Source: Nocardioidaceae bacterium (GTDB taxonomy: Bacteria; Actinomycetota; Actinomycetes; Propionibacteriales; Nocardioidaceae). From it: a stretch of 34,013 bases of DNA. Shown here piece after piece: positions 14,848 to 22,443 of this stretch. Numbering within the stretch: position 1 is the stretch's first letter; each line of letters opens with the position of its first letter. Made by a program: the position numbers and the translations under genes. The DNA lies in assembly GCA_030447585.1 (NCBI GenBank), contig JAUJOO010000006.1:84113-118125 (forward strand). The letters are read 5' to 3'. The notes below the pieces were generated by a model. That model did not search any database. It was not told the origin of the DNA and saw only the letters and a program-made list of their open reading frames with translations.

Positions 14848-15843
14848 TCACAGCACCTTCGCCAGCACAGCGGCAGCATGGCGCGCGTCACCGGCTGATA
14901 CGTCGAGGTGTGTCACCGCCCGGACGATGCGCCGCCCTACGGCGCCGACCAGGACACCCTCGGCCCGGCAGCCGGCGACCACCCCGACCGCGTCGTCGGT
15001 TGGAACCACCACGATGTTGGTGTCGACGTCCGCCGGATCCAGACCGAGCGCCTCCGCGATGACCCGAGCGTTCGCATGGTCGTGCGCCAACCGCTCGATG
15101 TGATGGTCCAGGGCGTACAGTCCGGCGGCGGCCAGCACACCCGCCTGCCGCCAGCCCGCGCCGAGCCGCTTGCGCCATACCCGCGCCTGCGCGACCTGCT
15201 CGACCGAGCCCAGCATCAACGACCCCACCGGGGCACCGAGCCCCTTGGACATCCCGACCGCAAGCGTGTCAGCCACGGCAGCGAGGTCGCGCAGGCTGCG
15301 CCCCGAGGCCACGTGCGCGTTCCAGATACGGGCGCCGTCCAGATGGATCGAGATCCCGGCCTCATCGGCGAGACGCCGCAGCCCCTCCAAAGCTGTGACC
15401 GGCTGGACCCTGCCCCCGCCGAAGTTGTGCGTGTTCTCCACCGACACCGCTCGGGTCGCGACGAAGAAAGGCCCCATGTCCGGTGCGACCATCGCCTCGA
15501 TGGCGGCCAGGTCGGCGTACCCACGGGGGTCCGACCACGTGCGCATCGTGACGCCCGTGATGGCGCCGTGTGCTCCGAGCTCCGCACGGGCGATGTGGGC
15601 GCCGGACTCACAGAGGACCTCATCCCCGACCCCGGCGAGTGCCCGGATCGCTAGAACGTTGGCGAGCGAGCCTGTCACCGTGAACAGGGCGGCACCGAAG
15701 CCGAAGAGGTCCGCCACCCGCTCCTCGAGCTCGCGCACCGTCGGGTCCTCGCCGTACACGTCGTCGCCGACCTCGGCGGCCGCCATCGCGGCTCGCATGT
15801 CGTCCGTCGGTGCTGTGACGGTGTCGCTGCGAAGATCGATCAT
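14848..15843 (-). CDS. Low-specificity L-threonine aldolase
   Basis: 331 residues, PLP-dependent fold type I enzyme splitting L-threonine or allo-threonine into glycine and acetaldehyde. Signatures: M-I-D-L-R-S-D-T-V-T at the N-terminus, G-D-D-V-Y-G-E-D-P-T, N-T-H-N-F-G-G-G, I-H-L-D-G-A-R-I-W-N (PLP-binding Asp/Arg) and S-K-G-L-G-A-P-V-G-S with the Schiff-base lysine. The length agrees with the family. ATG 15843 is exactly where the family begins; the frame is open to 16020 but that is non-conserved and overlaps the divergent DUF1622 gene. GATGAT ends 6 nt before the ATG and may be a leaderless -10. Confidence 0.93.
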   Translation of the reverse strand: MIDLRSDTVTAPTDDMRAAMAAAEVGDDVYGEDPTVRELEERVADLFGFGAALFTVTGSLANVLAIRALAGVGDEVLCESGAHIARAELGAHGAITGVTMRTWSDPRGYADLAAIEAMVAPDMGPFFVATRAVSVENTHNFGGGRVQPVTALEGLRRLADEAGISIHLDGARIWNAHVASGRSLRDLAAVADTLAVGMSKGLGAPVGSLMLGSVEQVAQARVWRKRLGAGWRQAGVLAAAGLYALDHHIERLAHDHANARVIAEALGLDPADVDTNIVVVPTDDAVGVVAGCRAEGVLVGAVGRRIVRAVTHLDVSAGDARHAAAVLAKVL

Positions 15844-15956
15844 CGAGCCATCATCGCCCCCCAGCCTCCCCCTCCGCTCTTCCGGGCCCGCCTGAAGGTG
15901 ACTGGCGAGCAGGTGTCGCCGGCATGATTGGGACGGCCCCCGGGTATGAGATGGCC

Positions 15957-16364
15957 ATGTCGAACGATGTCGCTGTCGAGCTCCTGCCCGAAGAGACGCT
16001 CCGCGCAGCGGTCGACACACTGGTGCGACTCGTCGAGGCGGCTGGTGCGGCGATCATCTTCCTCGGTGCCGTGGTAGCAATCGTGCAGTTCCTTCGGGTG
16101 CTCCCGAGACGTGACGCCCATGAGTTCGTGCGCGTCCGGTTGACGCTGGGCCGGTTTCTCGCTCTAGGGCTGGAGTTCCAGCTCGCCAGCGACATTCTCT
16201 CGACCGCCGTCGCGCCGACGTGGGAAGAACTGGGAAAGCTGGCAGCGGTGGCTGCGATCCGTACCGCGCTGAACTACTTCCTGTCACGGGAGATCAAGGA
16301 GCAGGAGCAAGCCGTCGACAAAGATCAGCGGGAGGAGCCGTCGAAGACAGGTAACCGGCCATGA
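15957..16364 (+). CDS. DUF1622 family membrane protein
   Basis: About 135 residues (ATG 15951 adds two more, ATG 15924 adds eleven). Helices at about residues 25-50 (A-G-A-A-I-I-F-L-G-A-V-V-A-I-V) and in the middle and C-terminal parts, with the family motif R-L-T-L-G-R-F-L-A-L-G-L-E-F-Q-L-A-S-D-I-L-S-T and a charged tail. DUF1622 has no known function. Its stop overlaps the ATG of the next gene (ATGA), so the two membrane proteins are made together. Confidence 0.82.
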   Translation: MSNDVAVELLPEETLRAAVDTLVRLVEAAGAAIIFLGAVVAIVQFLRVLPRRDAHEFVRVRLTLGRFLALGLEFQLASDILSTAVAPTWEELGKLAAVAAIRTALNYFLSREIKEQEQAVDKDQREEPSKTGNRP

Positions 16365-16627
16365 GCCACCTGCTATCGGATCTGTCACTCGCCGTTGGGG
16401 CGGCAGCGGTCGTGGTCGGCGCAGTCGCGCTTGCCGCTACCAGGGATCTACGTGCAGCACTGCCCCTGATGCTTGACCTGCTCCTGGCCGCCGGCCTGCT
16501 GCGGCTTGCGGCCTCGTCGACCTGGACGGCGATCGTGACTGCGGCGGGTCTCGTGTTGATCCGCAAGGTCGTGACGTGGACGATCTTGCGCAACGGGGCA
16601 GCGCCGCTACCCCTTCACAGCCGGTGA
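16361..16627 (+). CDS. Small integral membrane protein coupled to the DUF1622 gene
   Basis: 88 residues with about three predicted membrane helices (A-V-G-A-A-A-V-V-V-G-A-V-A-L-A near the N-terminus, L-P-L-M-L-D-L-L-L-A-A-G-L-L in the middle, W-T-A-I-V-T-A-A-G-L-V-L-I at the end). It starts at the ATGA overlap with the preceding gene, so it is probably a partner subunit. I do not recognise the family by name; no catalytic motif is visible. Confidence 0.72.
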   Translation: MSHLLSDLSLAVGAAAVVVGAVALAATRDLRAALPLMLDLLLAAGLLRLAASSTWTAIVTAAGLVLIRKVVTWTILRNGAAPLPLHSR

Positions 16628-16672
16628 CTGCAGTCCAACTGAACTGTTTACATCGCAAACCCGGAGGCGCTC

Positions 16673-18013
16673 TCAGCCGCGGCTCGCCCGCAGCATCTCC
16701 GCCACCAGGAAGGCCAGCTCGAGCGACTGCGTCCGGTTGAGGCGCGGGTCGCAGACAGACTCGTACCGGTGTCGCAGCCCTGCCTCGTCGAGCGCCTCGC
16801 CGCCCCCGATGCACTCGGTAACGTCGCCCCCCGTCAGCTCGACGTGCATGCCGCCTGGCCAGGTGCCGAGCGAGTGGTGGACCTCGAAGAAGCCGCTGAC
16901 CTCGTCCAGGACGTCATCGAACCGACGCGTCTTGTAGCCGGTCAAGGTCTCGAAACCGTTGCCGTGCATCGGGTCGGTGACCCAGCCGACGGTGATGCCC
17001 GCAGCGGTGACCTTCTCGACCAGGGTGGGCAGCACGTCGCGGATCTTGCCCGCGCCCATCCGGGTGATGAAAGTCAGCCGCCCCGGCTCGTTGTGGGGGT
17101 TGAGCTTCTCGGCATAGGCGACCGCCTCGTCCGTGGTCGTGGTCGGCCCGAGCTTGACTCCGATCGGGTTCTCGACCCTCGACAACAGCTCCACGTGAGC
17201 GCCGTCGAGCTGACGCGTGCGCTCGCCGACCCAGAGGAAGTGTCCGCTGACGTCATAGGGCCTGTCGGTCCGTGAGTCGATCCGGGTCAGTGCGTGCTCG
17301 TACTCGAGGATGAGCGCCTCATGACTGCTGTGGAAGGCAACCCGGTGCAGCTCGTCGGACTCCGCGCCGATCGCCGACATGAAGTCCAGGGCCCGGTCGA
17401 TCTCGGCTGCCATCTTCTCGTACCTGGCGCCGATCGGGCTGGTGCGGACGAAGTCGGTGTTCCAGGCGTGCATCTGGCGCAGGTCGGCATACCCGCCCTG
17501 CAGGAAGGCCCGCGAGAGGTTCAGCGTCACTGCAGACGCGTGGTAGACCTGCACGAGCCGGTCGGGGTCGGGCACCCGGCTCTCGGGCGTGAACTGGTAC
17601 CCGTTCACCGCGTCACCACGGTATGCCGGCAGAGTCACCTCGCCTCGGGTCTCGGTGTCGTTCGAGCGGGGTTTCGCATACTGACCGGCAATCCGTCCCA
17701 GCTTGACGACCGGCACGGAAGCGCCGTACGTCAGCACGACTGCCATCTGCAGGAGCACCTGCAGCTTGGCCCGGACGTTCTCGGCGGTGAGCGTGTCGAA
17801 CGTCTCCGCGCAGTCGCCGCCCTGGAGCAGGAACGCTCGACCGGCCGCCACGTCGCCAAGGCTGGTCTTCAGCTCGTCGCACTCGCCGGCGAACACCAGC
17901 GGCGGCATCGACCGCAGCTTGCCGACCGCCCTCTCGACGCCGGCCGGCTCAGGCCAGGTCGGCTGCTGGGCAGCGCCGCGGGCGTGCAGCTCGTCGAGGG
18001 TGGGGATGCTCAC
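16673..18013 (-). CDS. aroG: 3-deoxy-7-phosphoheptulonate synthase, class II
   Basis: 446 residues. First enzyme of the shikimate pathway, joining phosphoenolpyruvate and erythrose 4-phosphate. It is clearly the class II (plant/mycobacterial AroG) type: F-L-L-Q-G-G-D-C-A-E-T-F with the metal-ligand Cys, G-R-I-A-G-Q-Y-A-K-P-R-S, Y-R-G-D-A-V-N, H-F-L-W-V-G-E-R-T-R-Q-L-D-G-A-H, G-V-K-L-G-P-T, I-T-R-M-G-A-G-K-I, W-V-T-D-P-M-H-G-N and the C-terminal H-V-E-L-T-G-D-V-T-E-C-type segment (here with an extra Gly). The GTG at 18013 has TAGGCT 6 nt upstream and no Shine-Dalgarno sequence. It lies downstream of, and in the same direction as, the phosphofructokinase gene, with 170 bp between. Confidence 0.95.
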   Translation of the reverse strand: MSIPTLDELHARGAAQQPTWPEPAGVERAVGKLRSMPPLVFAGECDELKTSLGDVAAGRAFLLQGGDCAETFDTLTAENVRAKLQVLLQMAVVLTYGASVPVVKLGRIAGQYAKPRSNDTETRGEVTLPAYRGDAVNGYQFTPESRVPDPDRLVQVYHASAVTLNLSRAFLQGGYADLRQMHAWNTDFVRTSPIGARYEKMAAEIDRALDFMSAIGAESDELHRVAFHSSHEALILEYEHALTRIDSRTDRPYDVSGHFLWVGERTRQLDGAHVELLSRVENPIGVKLGPTTTTDEAVAYAEKLNPHNEPGRLTFITRMGAGKIRDVLPTLVEKVTAAGITVGWVTDPMHGNGFETLTGYKTRRFDDVLDEVSGFFEVHHSLGTWPGGMHVELTGGDVTECIGGGEALDEAGLRHRYESVCDPRLNRTQSLELAFLVAEMLRASRG

Positions 18014-18019
18014 GACTCA

Positions 18020-18025
18020 AGCCTA
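18020..18025 (-). promoter_or_regulatory. Candidate leaderless -10 box of aroG
   Basis: On the minus strand TAGGCT, then six nucleotides, then the GTG start. Confidence 0.5.
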
Positions 18026-18183
18026 GACGTACGCCGCCGGAGTCCCGCGCCCCGTGGCAGCAACAACGCCCCCAAGCGGTCTCAGTGCGGCTTCCACCGT
18101 CGAGGGATCCGGCTCTCACGTGGTTGGGACCACCTCCCAGCCGGATCGTTGTGCCACCCGGCACCCGGGACAAGGTGCCGCGC

Positions 18184-19209
18184 TCAGCCGAAGAAGATCT
18201 CCGCCTCGGCGTACAGCGCCGGGCTCACGCTCTTCAGGGCAGCCGTCCCCTCGATGAGGTCGACGCGCACGATGTCGGTGCCACGTAGCGCGACCATCTT
18301 CCCGAAGTCGCCGTCGTGCACGGCGGCGATCGCATGCAAGCCGAAGCGGGTGGCGAGCCAGCGGTCAAAAGCCGTCGGCGTACCCCCACGCTGGATGTGG
18401 CCGAGGACAACGGCGCGCGCCTCCTGGCCCGTGCGCGCCTCGATCTCGGCAGCCAGCCGGTCACCGACGCCGCCGAGCCGCACATGGCCGAACGAGTCAA
18501 GCTCGCCACTGACGGTCTGCATGGTGCCCTCGGCGGGTACGGCGCCCTCGGCCACGACGATGATCGGCGCGTACTGGAGCTGGAAGCGCCTCTCCACTAG
18601 TGAGCAGACCTTCTCGATGTCGAAGGGCTGCTCGGGGATCAAGATGATGTTGGCGCCACCGGCAAGCCCACTGTGCAAAGCGATCCAGCCCACGTGGCGC
18701 CCCATCACCTCGACGACGAGGACCCGATGGTGTGACTCGGCTGTGGTGTGCAGCCGGTCGATCGCCTCGGTCGCGATGTTGACGGCAGTGTCGAACCCGA
18801 AGGTGAAGTCCGTCCCGCCGACGTCGTTGTCGATCGTCTTCGGGACACCTACGACCTTGACACCGAGGTCGGCCAACCTGGTGGCGACACCCAGCGTGTC
18901 CTCGCCGCCGATCGCGACAAGTGCGTCGACGTCGTTCGACCTGAGGTTTGCGGTGATCTGCTCGACGGCGCCGTCAACCTTGAACGGGTTGGTGCGCGAC
19001 GACCCCAGGATCGTGCCCCCACGCGGCAGGATCCCGCGTACCTGTGGGATGCCGAGCTCAGAGGTGACGTTCTCGAGCGGCCCGCGCCAGCCGTCTCGAA
19101 ACCCTACGAAGTCATAGCCGAACTCGCTCACTCCCCGGCGCACGATCGCCCGGATGACCGCATTGAGGCCGGGACAGTCGCCGCCCCCAGTCAGTACTCC
19201 CACGCGCAT
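18184..19209 (-). CDS. pfkA: 6-phosphofructokinase, probably pyrophosphate-dependent (group III, PFK_mixed type)
   Basis: 341 residues, the size of actinobacterial group III PFKs. It phosphorylates fructose 6-phosphate. N-terminal T-G-G-G-D-C-P-G-L-N and the catalytic P-K-T-I-D-N-D (Asp127, Asp129 region) are intact, as are M-G-R-H-V-G-W and G-H-I-Q-R-G-G-T-P. Two positions decide the phosphoryl donor: ATP enzymes have Gly104 and Gly124, whereas this protein has Asp104 (I-G-G-E-D-T) and Lys124 (P-K-T), as in the PPi-dependent Amycolatopsis enzyme. PPi use is therefore likely, although the family is known to include an ATP-dependent exception. The ATG 19209 has GAGGAG 7 nt upstream, one of the minority of genes here with a clear ribosome binding site. 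Confidence 0.93.
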   Translation of the reverse strand: MRVGVLTGGGDCPGLNAVIRAIVRRGVSEFGYDFVGFRDGWRGPLENVTSELGIPQVRGILPRGGTILGSSRTNPFKVDGAVEQITANLRSNDVDALVAIGGEDTLGVATRLADLGVKVVGVPKTIDNDVGGTDFTFGFDTAVNIATEAIDRLHTTAESHHRVLVVEVMGRHVGWIALHSGLAGGANIILIPEQPFDIEKVCSLVERRFQLQYAPIIVVAEGAVPAEGTMQTVSGELDSFGHVRLGGVGDRLAAEIEARTGQEARAVVLGHIQRGGTPTAFDRWLATRFGLHAIAAVHDGDFGKMVALRGTDIVRVDLIEGTAALKSVSPALYAEAEIFFG

Positions 19210-19405
19210 GCGCGGCTCCTCGAGTCAGTTGGTCAACGGGCTGGCTCCAACAGAACCCCAACCTACAGACGACCCGGCGGCGCCATCCGACGGGGCGGTG
19301 CGTTTGCATCATGGACAGCGACACCATGGACGAGGGCGGCCCCAATACACCAGAGCTGGCGAGCACCGCGGCCGGCACCTGTCAGAGTGCGAACCCGACT
19401 TCTGG

Positions 19406-19411
19406 CACAGT
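19406..19411 (+). promoter_or_regulatory. Candidate leaderless -10 box of the hydrolase-phosphatase fusion gene
   Basis: CACAGT ends 6 nt before ATG 19418. The first base deviates from TANNNT; support is the spacing shared with other genes. Confidence 0.35.
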
Positions 19412-19417
19412 GACCTC

Positions 19418-20485
19418 ATGACCGCACCGTTCGGCGGCGTGCCGACCCGCTGGGACCCCGCGGACGGCCCTTCCTCACGGGTGGCTGTCGTCGTCCCAGG
19501 CTCGGGGTACTCCCCGGCTCATCCGCTGCTCGAGTTCGGCCGGCAGAGCTTGCTCCAGCACGGCTGGACCGTGCAGCAGATCTGGTGGGACCAGCCGCGT
19601 GACGGACGCGGCCCCGACGATCTCGCAGCTTGGGTCTGCGACCAGGTGCGTACGACGCTCGGCGCGGAGACCGCGGCTGACCGCGCCCTTGTCCTTGCCA
19701 AGTCGTTGGGAACGCTCGCCGCGCCAGTCGCCGCTGACTACGGGCTCGATGCCATCTGGCTCACCCCGTTGTTCCACCGCGAGACCTCCATCGCCGCTAT
19801 CGAGCGCAACGCCATCGCAGGTGCCCGTCAGCTGCTCGTCGGAGGCAATGCCGATCCAGCCTGGGATGCCGACCGCGCCCGCACACTGGGTTGCGACGTC
19901 GTCGACTTCGCCGAAGCCACTCACTTCGTCCATGTCCCCGGTGACGCCGTACGGACCGTCGAGATCCACCTCGAGGTCACCAGGGCGGTCGACGCCTTTC
20001 TCACCCGCCTGGAAGACGAGCACTCCGGGTTGCGCAACTTCGGATACCTGATTGACGACAAGCTCGCAGGCCTGGCGCATCCTGGCACCGGTGGACACCT
20101 CGACAGGACGCTCAAGGACCTCAGCGCGCGCGGCGTCACTGCCCTGGTGTCCCTCGACGAGACCGGCATCTCCGGTGACGTGGCGCGTGAACACGGGATG
20201 GAGCACCGACACATCCCCGTGGTAGACCTCGAACCGCCAACCCTCGCTCAGGCGGACCAGTTCGTGGCGTTCGTCGACGACGCGTTGGCTCGGGGCGGCC
20301 AGGTCGCCGCCCATTGTCAGGCCGGTATCGGACGAACAGGCACGATGCTGGCCGCTTACCTCATCGCTCACGGTGCATCGGCCGAGGAAGCCCTCGACCA
20401 TGTCCGATCTCGACGTACACACCCCGTCGAGTCCGACAGTCAGCGGGCGTTCCTCGAGGAGTACAGCGCTCACCGCGGTGGCTGA
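19418..20485 (+). CDS. Fusion of an alpha/beta-hydrolase-like domain with a DUSP23-like dual-specificity phosphatase
   Basis: 355 residues in one uninterrupted frame. Residues about 20-200 look like a small alpha/beta hydrolase: V-A-V-V-V-P-G-S-G-Y at the first strand, A-K-S-L-G-T in the nucleophile-elbow position (Ser in a degenerate G-x-S-x-G), V-G-G-N-A-D-P-A-W, and T-H-F-V-H-V near the expected His. Residues about 207-350 match cysteine-based dual-specificity phosphatases, closest in pattern to human DUSP23: Y-L-I-D-D-K-L-A-G-L, A-L-V-S-L-D-E, H-I-P-V-V-D-L-E-P-P with the general-acid Asp, and H-C-Q-A-G-I-G-R-T-G-T-M-L-A with Cys300 and Arg306. The P-loop is complete, so the phosphatase half should be active; the hydrolase half is less certain. 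Substrate unknown. Confidence 0.85.
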   Translation: MTAPFGGVPTRWDPADGPSSRVAVVVPGSGYSPAHPLLEFGRQSLLQHGWTVQQIWWDQPRDGRGPDDLAAWVCDQVRTTLGAETAADRALVLAKSLGTLAAPVAADYGLDAIWLTPLFHRETSIAAIERNAIAGARQLLVGGNADPAWDADRARTLGCDVVDFAEATHFVHVPGDAVRTVEIHLEVTRAVDAFLTRLEDEHSGLRNFGYLIDDKLAGLAHPGTGGHLDRTLKDLSARGVTALVSLDETGISGDVAREHGMEHRHIPVVDLEPPTLAQADQFVAFVDDALARGGQVAAHCQAGIGRTGTMLAAYLIAHGASAEEALDHVRSRRTHPVESDSQRAFLEEYSAHRGG

Positions 20486-20538
20486 CGGGTCGCTCGAAGT
20501 CGGTTCCAGGGCGTTCGTGGACTGGAAGTGGTGACCAC

Positions 20539-21423
20539 TCAACGAGAGGGCGGGTCCCCAGCCTCGGGCTCTAAAGGCTCCGGCTGAGCCGCGGCCTGCT
20601 TGACGTCGGCGCGCGCCTTGGCCTGGTTGGCCTGGTTGGCCTGGTTCGCCTCCTTGGCCTGCTTGGCCTCCCTGGCCTCCCTCGCCTCCGCCTCCTTCGC
20701 CTCCCTGGCCTCCGCCTTCGCCTCGGCCCGTGCCTCCTTGGCCTCCCGCTGCGCTTCCTCCTTGGCCTTGGCGGCGTACATGTCGACGTACTCCTGGCCC
20801 GACAGCAACATGATCTCGTACATGATCTCGTCGGTGATCGACCGCAGGACGTACCGGTCGTCCTCCATGCCCTCATAGCGGGAGAAGTCGAGCGGTCTGC
20901 CGAAACGCACACCGGGATGGGCGTACCTGCCGTAGATCTTGCCGGGAGGGGCGACCACGTTGGTGCCGATCACGGCCAGGGGTATGACGGGGACCTTCGC
21001 CTCCAGCGCCATCCGGGCGATGCCGGTCTTGCCGCGGTAGAGGCGGCCGTCGGGCGAGCGCGTGCCCTCCGGATAGATGCCGAACAGCTCGCCCTTCGAG
21101 AGGATCCGCAGCCCGGTGGCGATCGCACCGGCCGCCGCCGTGCCGCTCGAACGGTCGATCGGCACCTGTCCGGCGCCGGAGAAGAACGCCTTCTGCAACC
21201 ATCCCTTGAGGCCGGGGGTCGTGAAGTACTCAGCCTTGGCGACGAACGTCACCCGCCGCGGGATCATGAGCGGCATGAACAGCCAGTCGGAGTACGACAG
21301 GTGGTTGCTGGCAAGGATCGCGGCACCCTCTTGAGGGACGTTCTCGGTGCCCTCTGCCCATGGCCGGAAGATCGCCTTGAGCAGCGGACCGAGGAAGATC
21401 CACTTGAGCAGCCAGTAGAACAC
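20539..21423 (-). CDS. 1-acyl-sn-glycerol-3-phosphate acyltransferase (PlsC family) with charged helical tail
   Basis: 294 residues. Membrane-bound acyltransferase of phospholipid synthesis, making phosphatidic acid. Hydrophobic N-terminus (1-20), then acyltransferase motif I N-H-L-S-Y-S-D, F-V-A-K-A-E, motif III Y-P-E-G-T-R-S, and V-I-P-L-A-V-I-G-T. The catalytic part ends near residue 218. Residues 219-294 are an unusual tail of Ala/Glu/Lys/Arg triplets (K-E-A, R-E-A, then three N-Q-A) and a proline-rich end, expected to be a long single helix. The GTG at 21423 has a very good AAGGAGG 7 nt upstream, and TAAGGT further upstream is a plausible -10. It corresponds to Rv2182c in the M. tuberculosis gene order. 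Confidence 0.9.
   Translation of the reverse strand: MFYWLLKWIFLGPLLKAIFRPWAEGTENVPQEGAAILASNHLSYSDWLFMPLMIPRRVTFVAKAEYFTTPGLKGWLQKAFFSGAGQVPIDRSSGTAAAGAIATGLRILSKGELFGIYPEGTRSPDGRLYRGKTGIARMALEAKVPVIPLAVIGTNVVAPPGKIYGRYAHPGVRFGRPLDFSRYEGMEDDRYVLRSITDEIMYEIMLLSGQEYVDMYAAKAKEEAQREAKEARAEAKAEAREAKEAEAREAREAKQAKEANQANQANQAKARADVKQAAAQPEPLEPEAGDPPSR
20617..20775 (-). repeat. Degenerate triplet-codon repeat in the plsC tail
   Basis: Low-complexity DNA encoding Ala/Glu/Lys/Arg/Gln triplets. It includes three exact 9-bp copies of GGCCTGGTT (plus strand, 20620-20646) that encode three consecutive N-Q-A triplets, suggesting recent slippage. Confidence 0.7.
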
Positions 21424-21675
21424 GAGGCGACCTCCTTGAACCTGCCCACCTTAGGGACACCCTCGGGGTCAGGCAACGACTGGAGCACCCCTGTCGTATG
21501 CCGGCGAAGCGTAGAGTAGCGGCGCCTGAGACGCCTCGAGCGCCGGCTGCAGCGATCCCGCGGAGCCCGCGCTCTGGCGCTCAACGAGCCGGACCGGGTG
21601 ATCGGCCTCGAAAAGCCCATCGCCGCGTGACACGATGAAGCCCTCATCTGTCCGTCCTTCCCCGAGGAGCGCGCC

Positions 21676-22443
21676 GTGCCGCTCAACCCCGACGACGAGC
21701 CGTACAGCGCTCCCGGCGGTCGCACCGGGGTGCTGCTCGTGCATGGGTTCACCGGGTCGCCCGCCTCGATGCGGCCGTGGGGCGAGCAGCTCGCCGGAGA
21801 AGGTCTCGCCGTCGAGATCCCACGACTTCCCGGCCACGGTACGACGTGGCAGGAGATGAATCGCAGCCGTTGGACCGACTGGTATGCCGAGGCGTCTCGA
21901 GGCCTGGACCTGCTGTTGGCACGGTGTGACGAGGTCTTCGTCGCCGGACTCTCGATGGGAGGCGGCCTCGCCCTTCGCCTGGCCGAGGAGCGGCCCGACG
22001 ACGTGGCCGGCCTCGTCCTCGTCAACCCCTCAGTGGCGACGACCGACAGGCGACTGCTCCTGCTCCCGGTCCTGAAGCGCCTTCGCGGCTCCGTGAAGGG
22101 CATCAAGAGTGACATCAAGAAGGCCGACGTGGACGAGCCCGGCTACGACCGGGTGCCGTTGAAGGCGCTGGACTCGTTGCGTGCTCTGTGGAAGGTCACC
22201 GCGGTGGACCTCCCGAAGGTCACCGCACCGTTGCTGCTCTTCCGCTCGGTCGAGGACCGCGTGGTGCAGCCCCTGTCCGCGCAGCTGATCCTGCAGCGGG
22301 TGTCGTCTCGAGACGTCACCGAGCGCGTGCTCGACAACAGCTACCACGTCGCCGTGCTGGACAACGATGCGCCGAGCATCTTCGCCCAGTCGGCCGAGTT
22401 CATTGCTAAGCACCGTGGCGCCGGCGGCTCCGATGCGGTCTAA
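21676..22443 (+). CDS. Alpha/beta hydrolase, carboxylesterase/monoacylglycerol lipase type
   Basis: 255 residues, no signal peptide. Oxyanion-hole region G-V-L-L-V-H-G-F-T-G-S-P-A-S, L-P-G-H-G-T-T, nucleophile elbow A-G-L-S-M-G-G-G, an acid in R-S-V-E-D-R-V-V, and the catalytic His in N-S-Y-H-V-A-V-L-D-N-D. This pattern is that of the Est30/monoglyceride lipase group, which cleaves short- to medium-chain esters or monoacylglycerols. GTG start with GAGGAG 6 nt upstream. It is divergent from the acyltransferase gene and overlaps the next gene by 11 bp, so it forms a two-gene unit with a membrane protein. Confidence 0.9.
   Translation: MPLNPDDEPYSAPGGRTGVLLVHGFTGSPASMRPWGEQLAGEGLAVEIPRLPGHGTTWQEMNRSRWTDWYAEASRGLDLLLARCDEVFVAGLSMGGGLALRLAEERPDDVAGLVLVNPSVATTDRRLLLLPVLKRLRGSVKGIKSDIKKADVDEPGYDRVPLKALDSLRALWKVTAVDLPKVTAPLLLFRSVEDRVVQPLSAQLILQRVSSRDVTERVLDNSYHVAVLDNDAPSIFAQSAEFIAKHRGAGGSDAV

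Noticed and set aside
15945-15950. TATGAG as leaderless -10 of the DUF1622 gene
   Set aside because: Lacks the final T and the start codon itself is uncertain among three ATGs, so it was not listed.
17294-19117. 607-codon open frame on the plus strand
   Set aside because: Antisense to DAHP synthase and phosphofructokinase, both unmistakable. The product has no recognisable motif; long antisense frames are common at this GC content.
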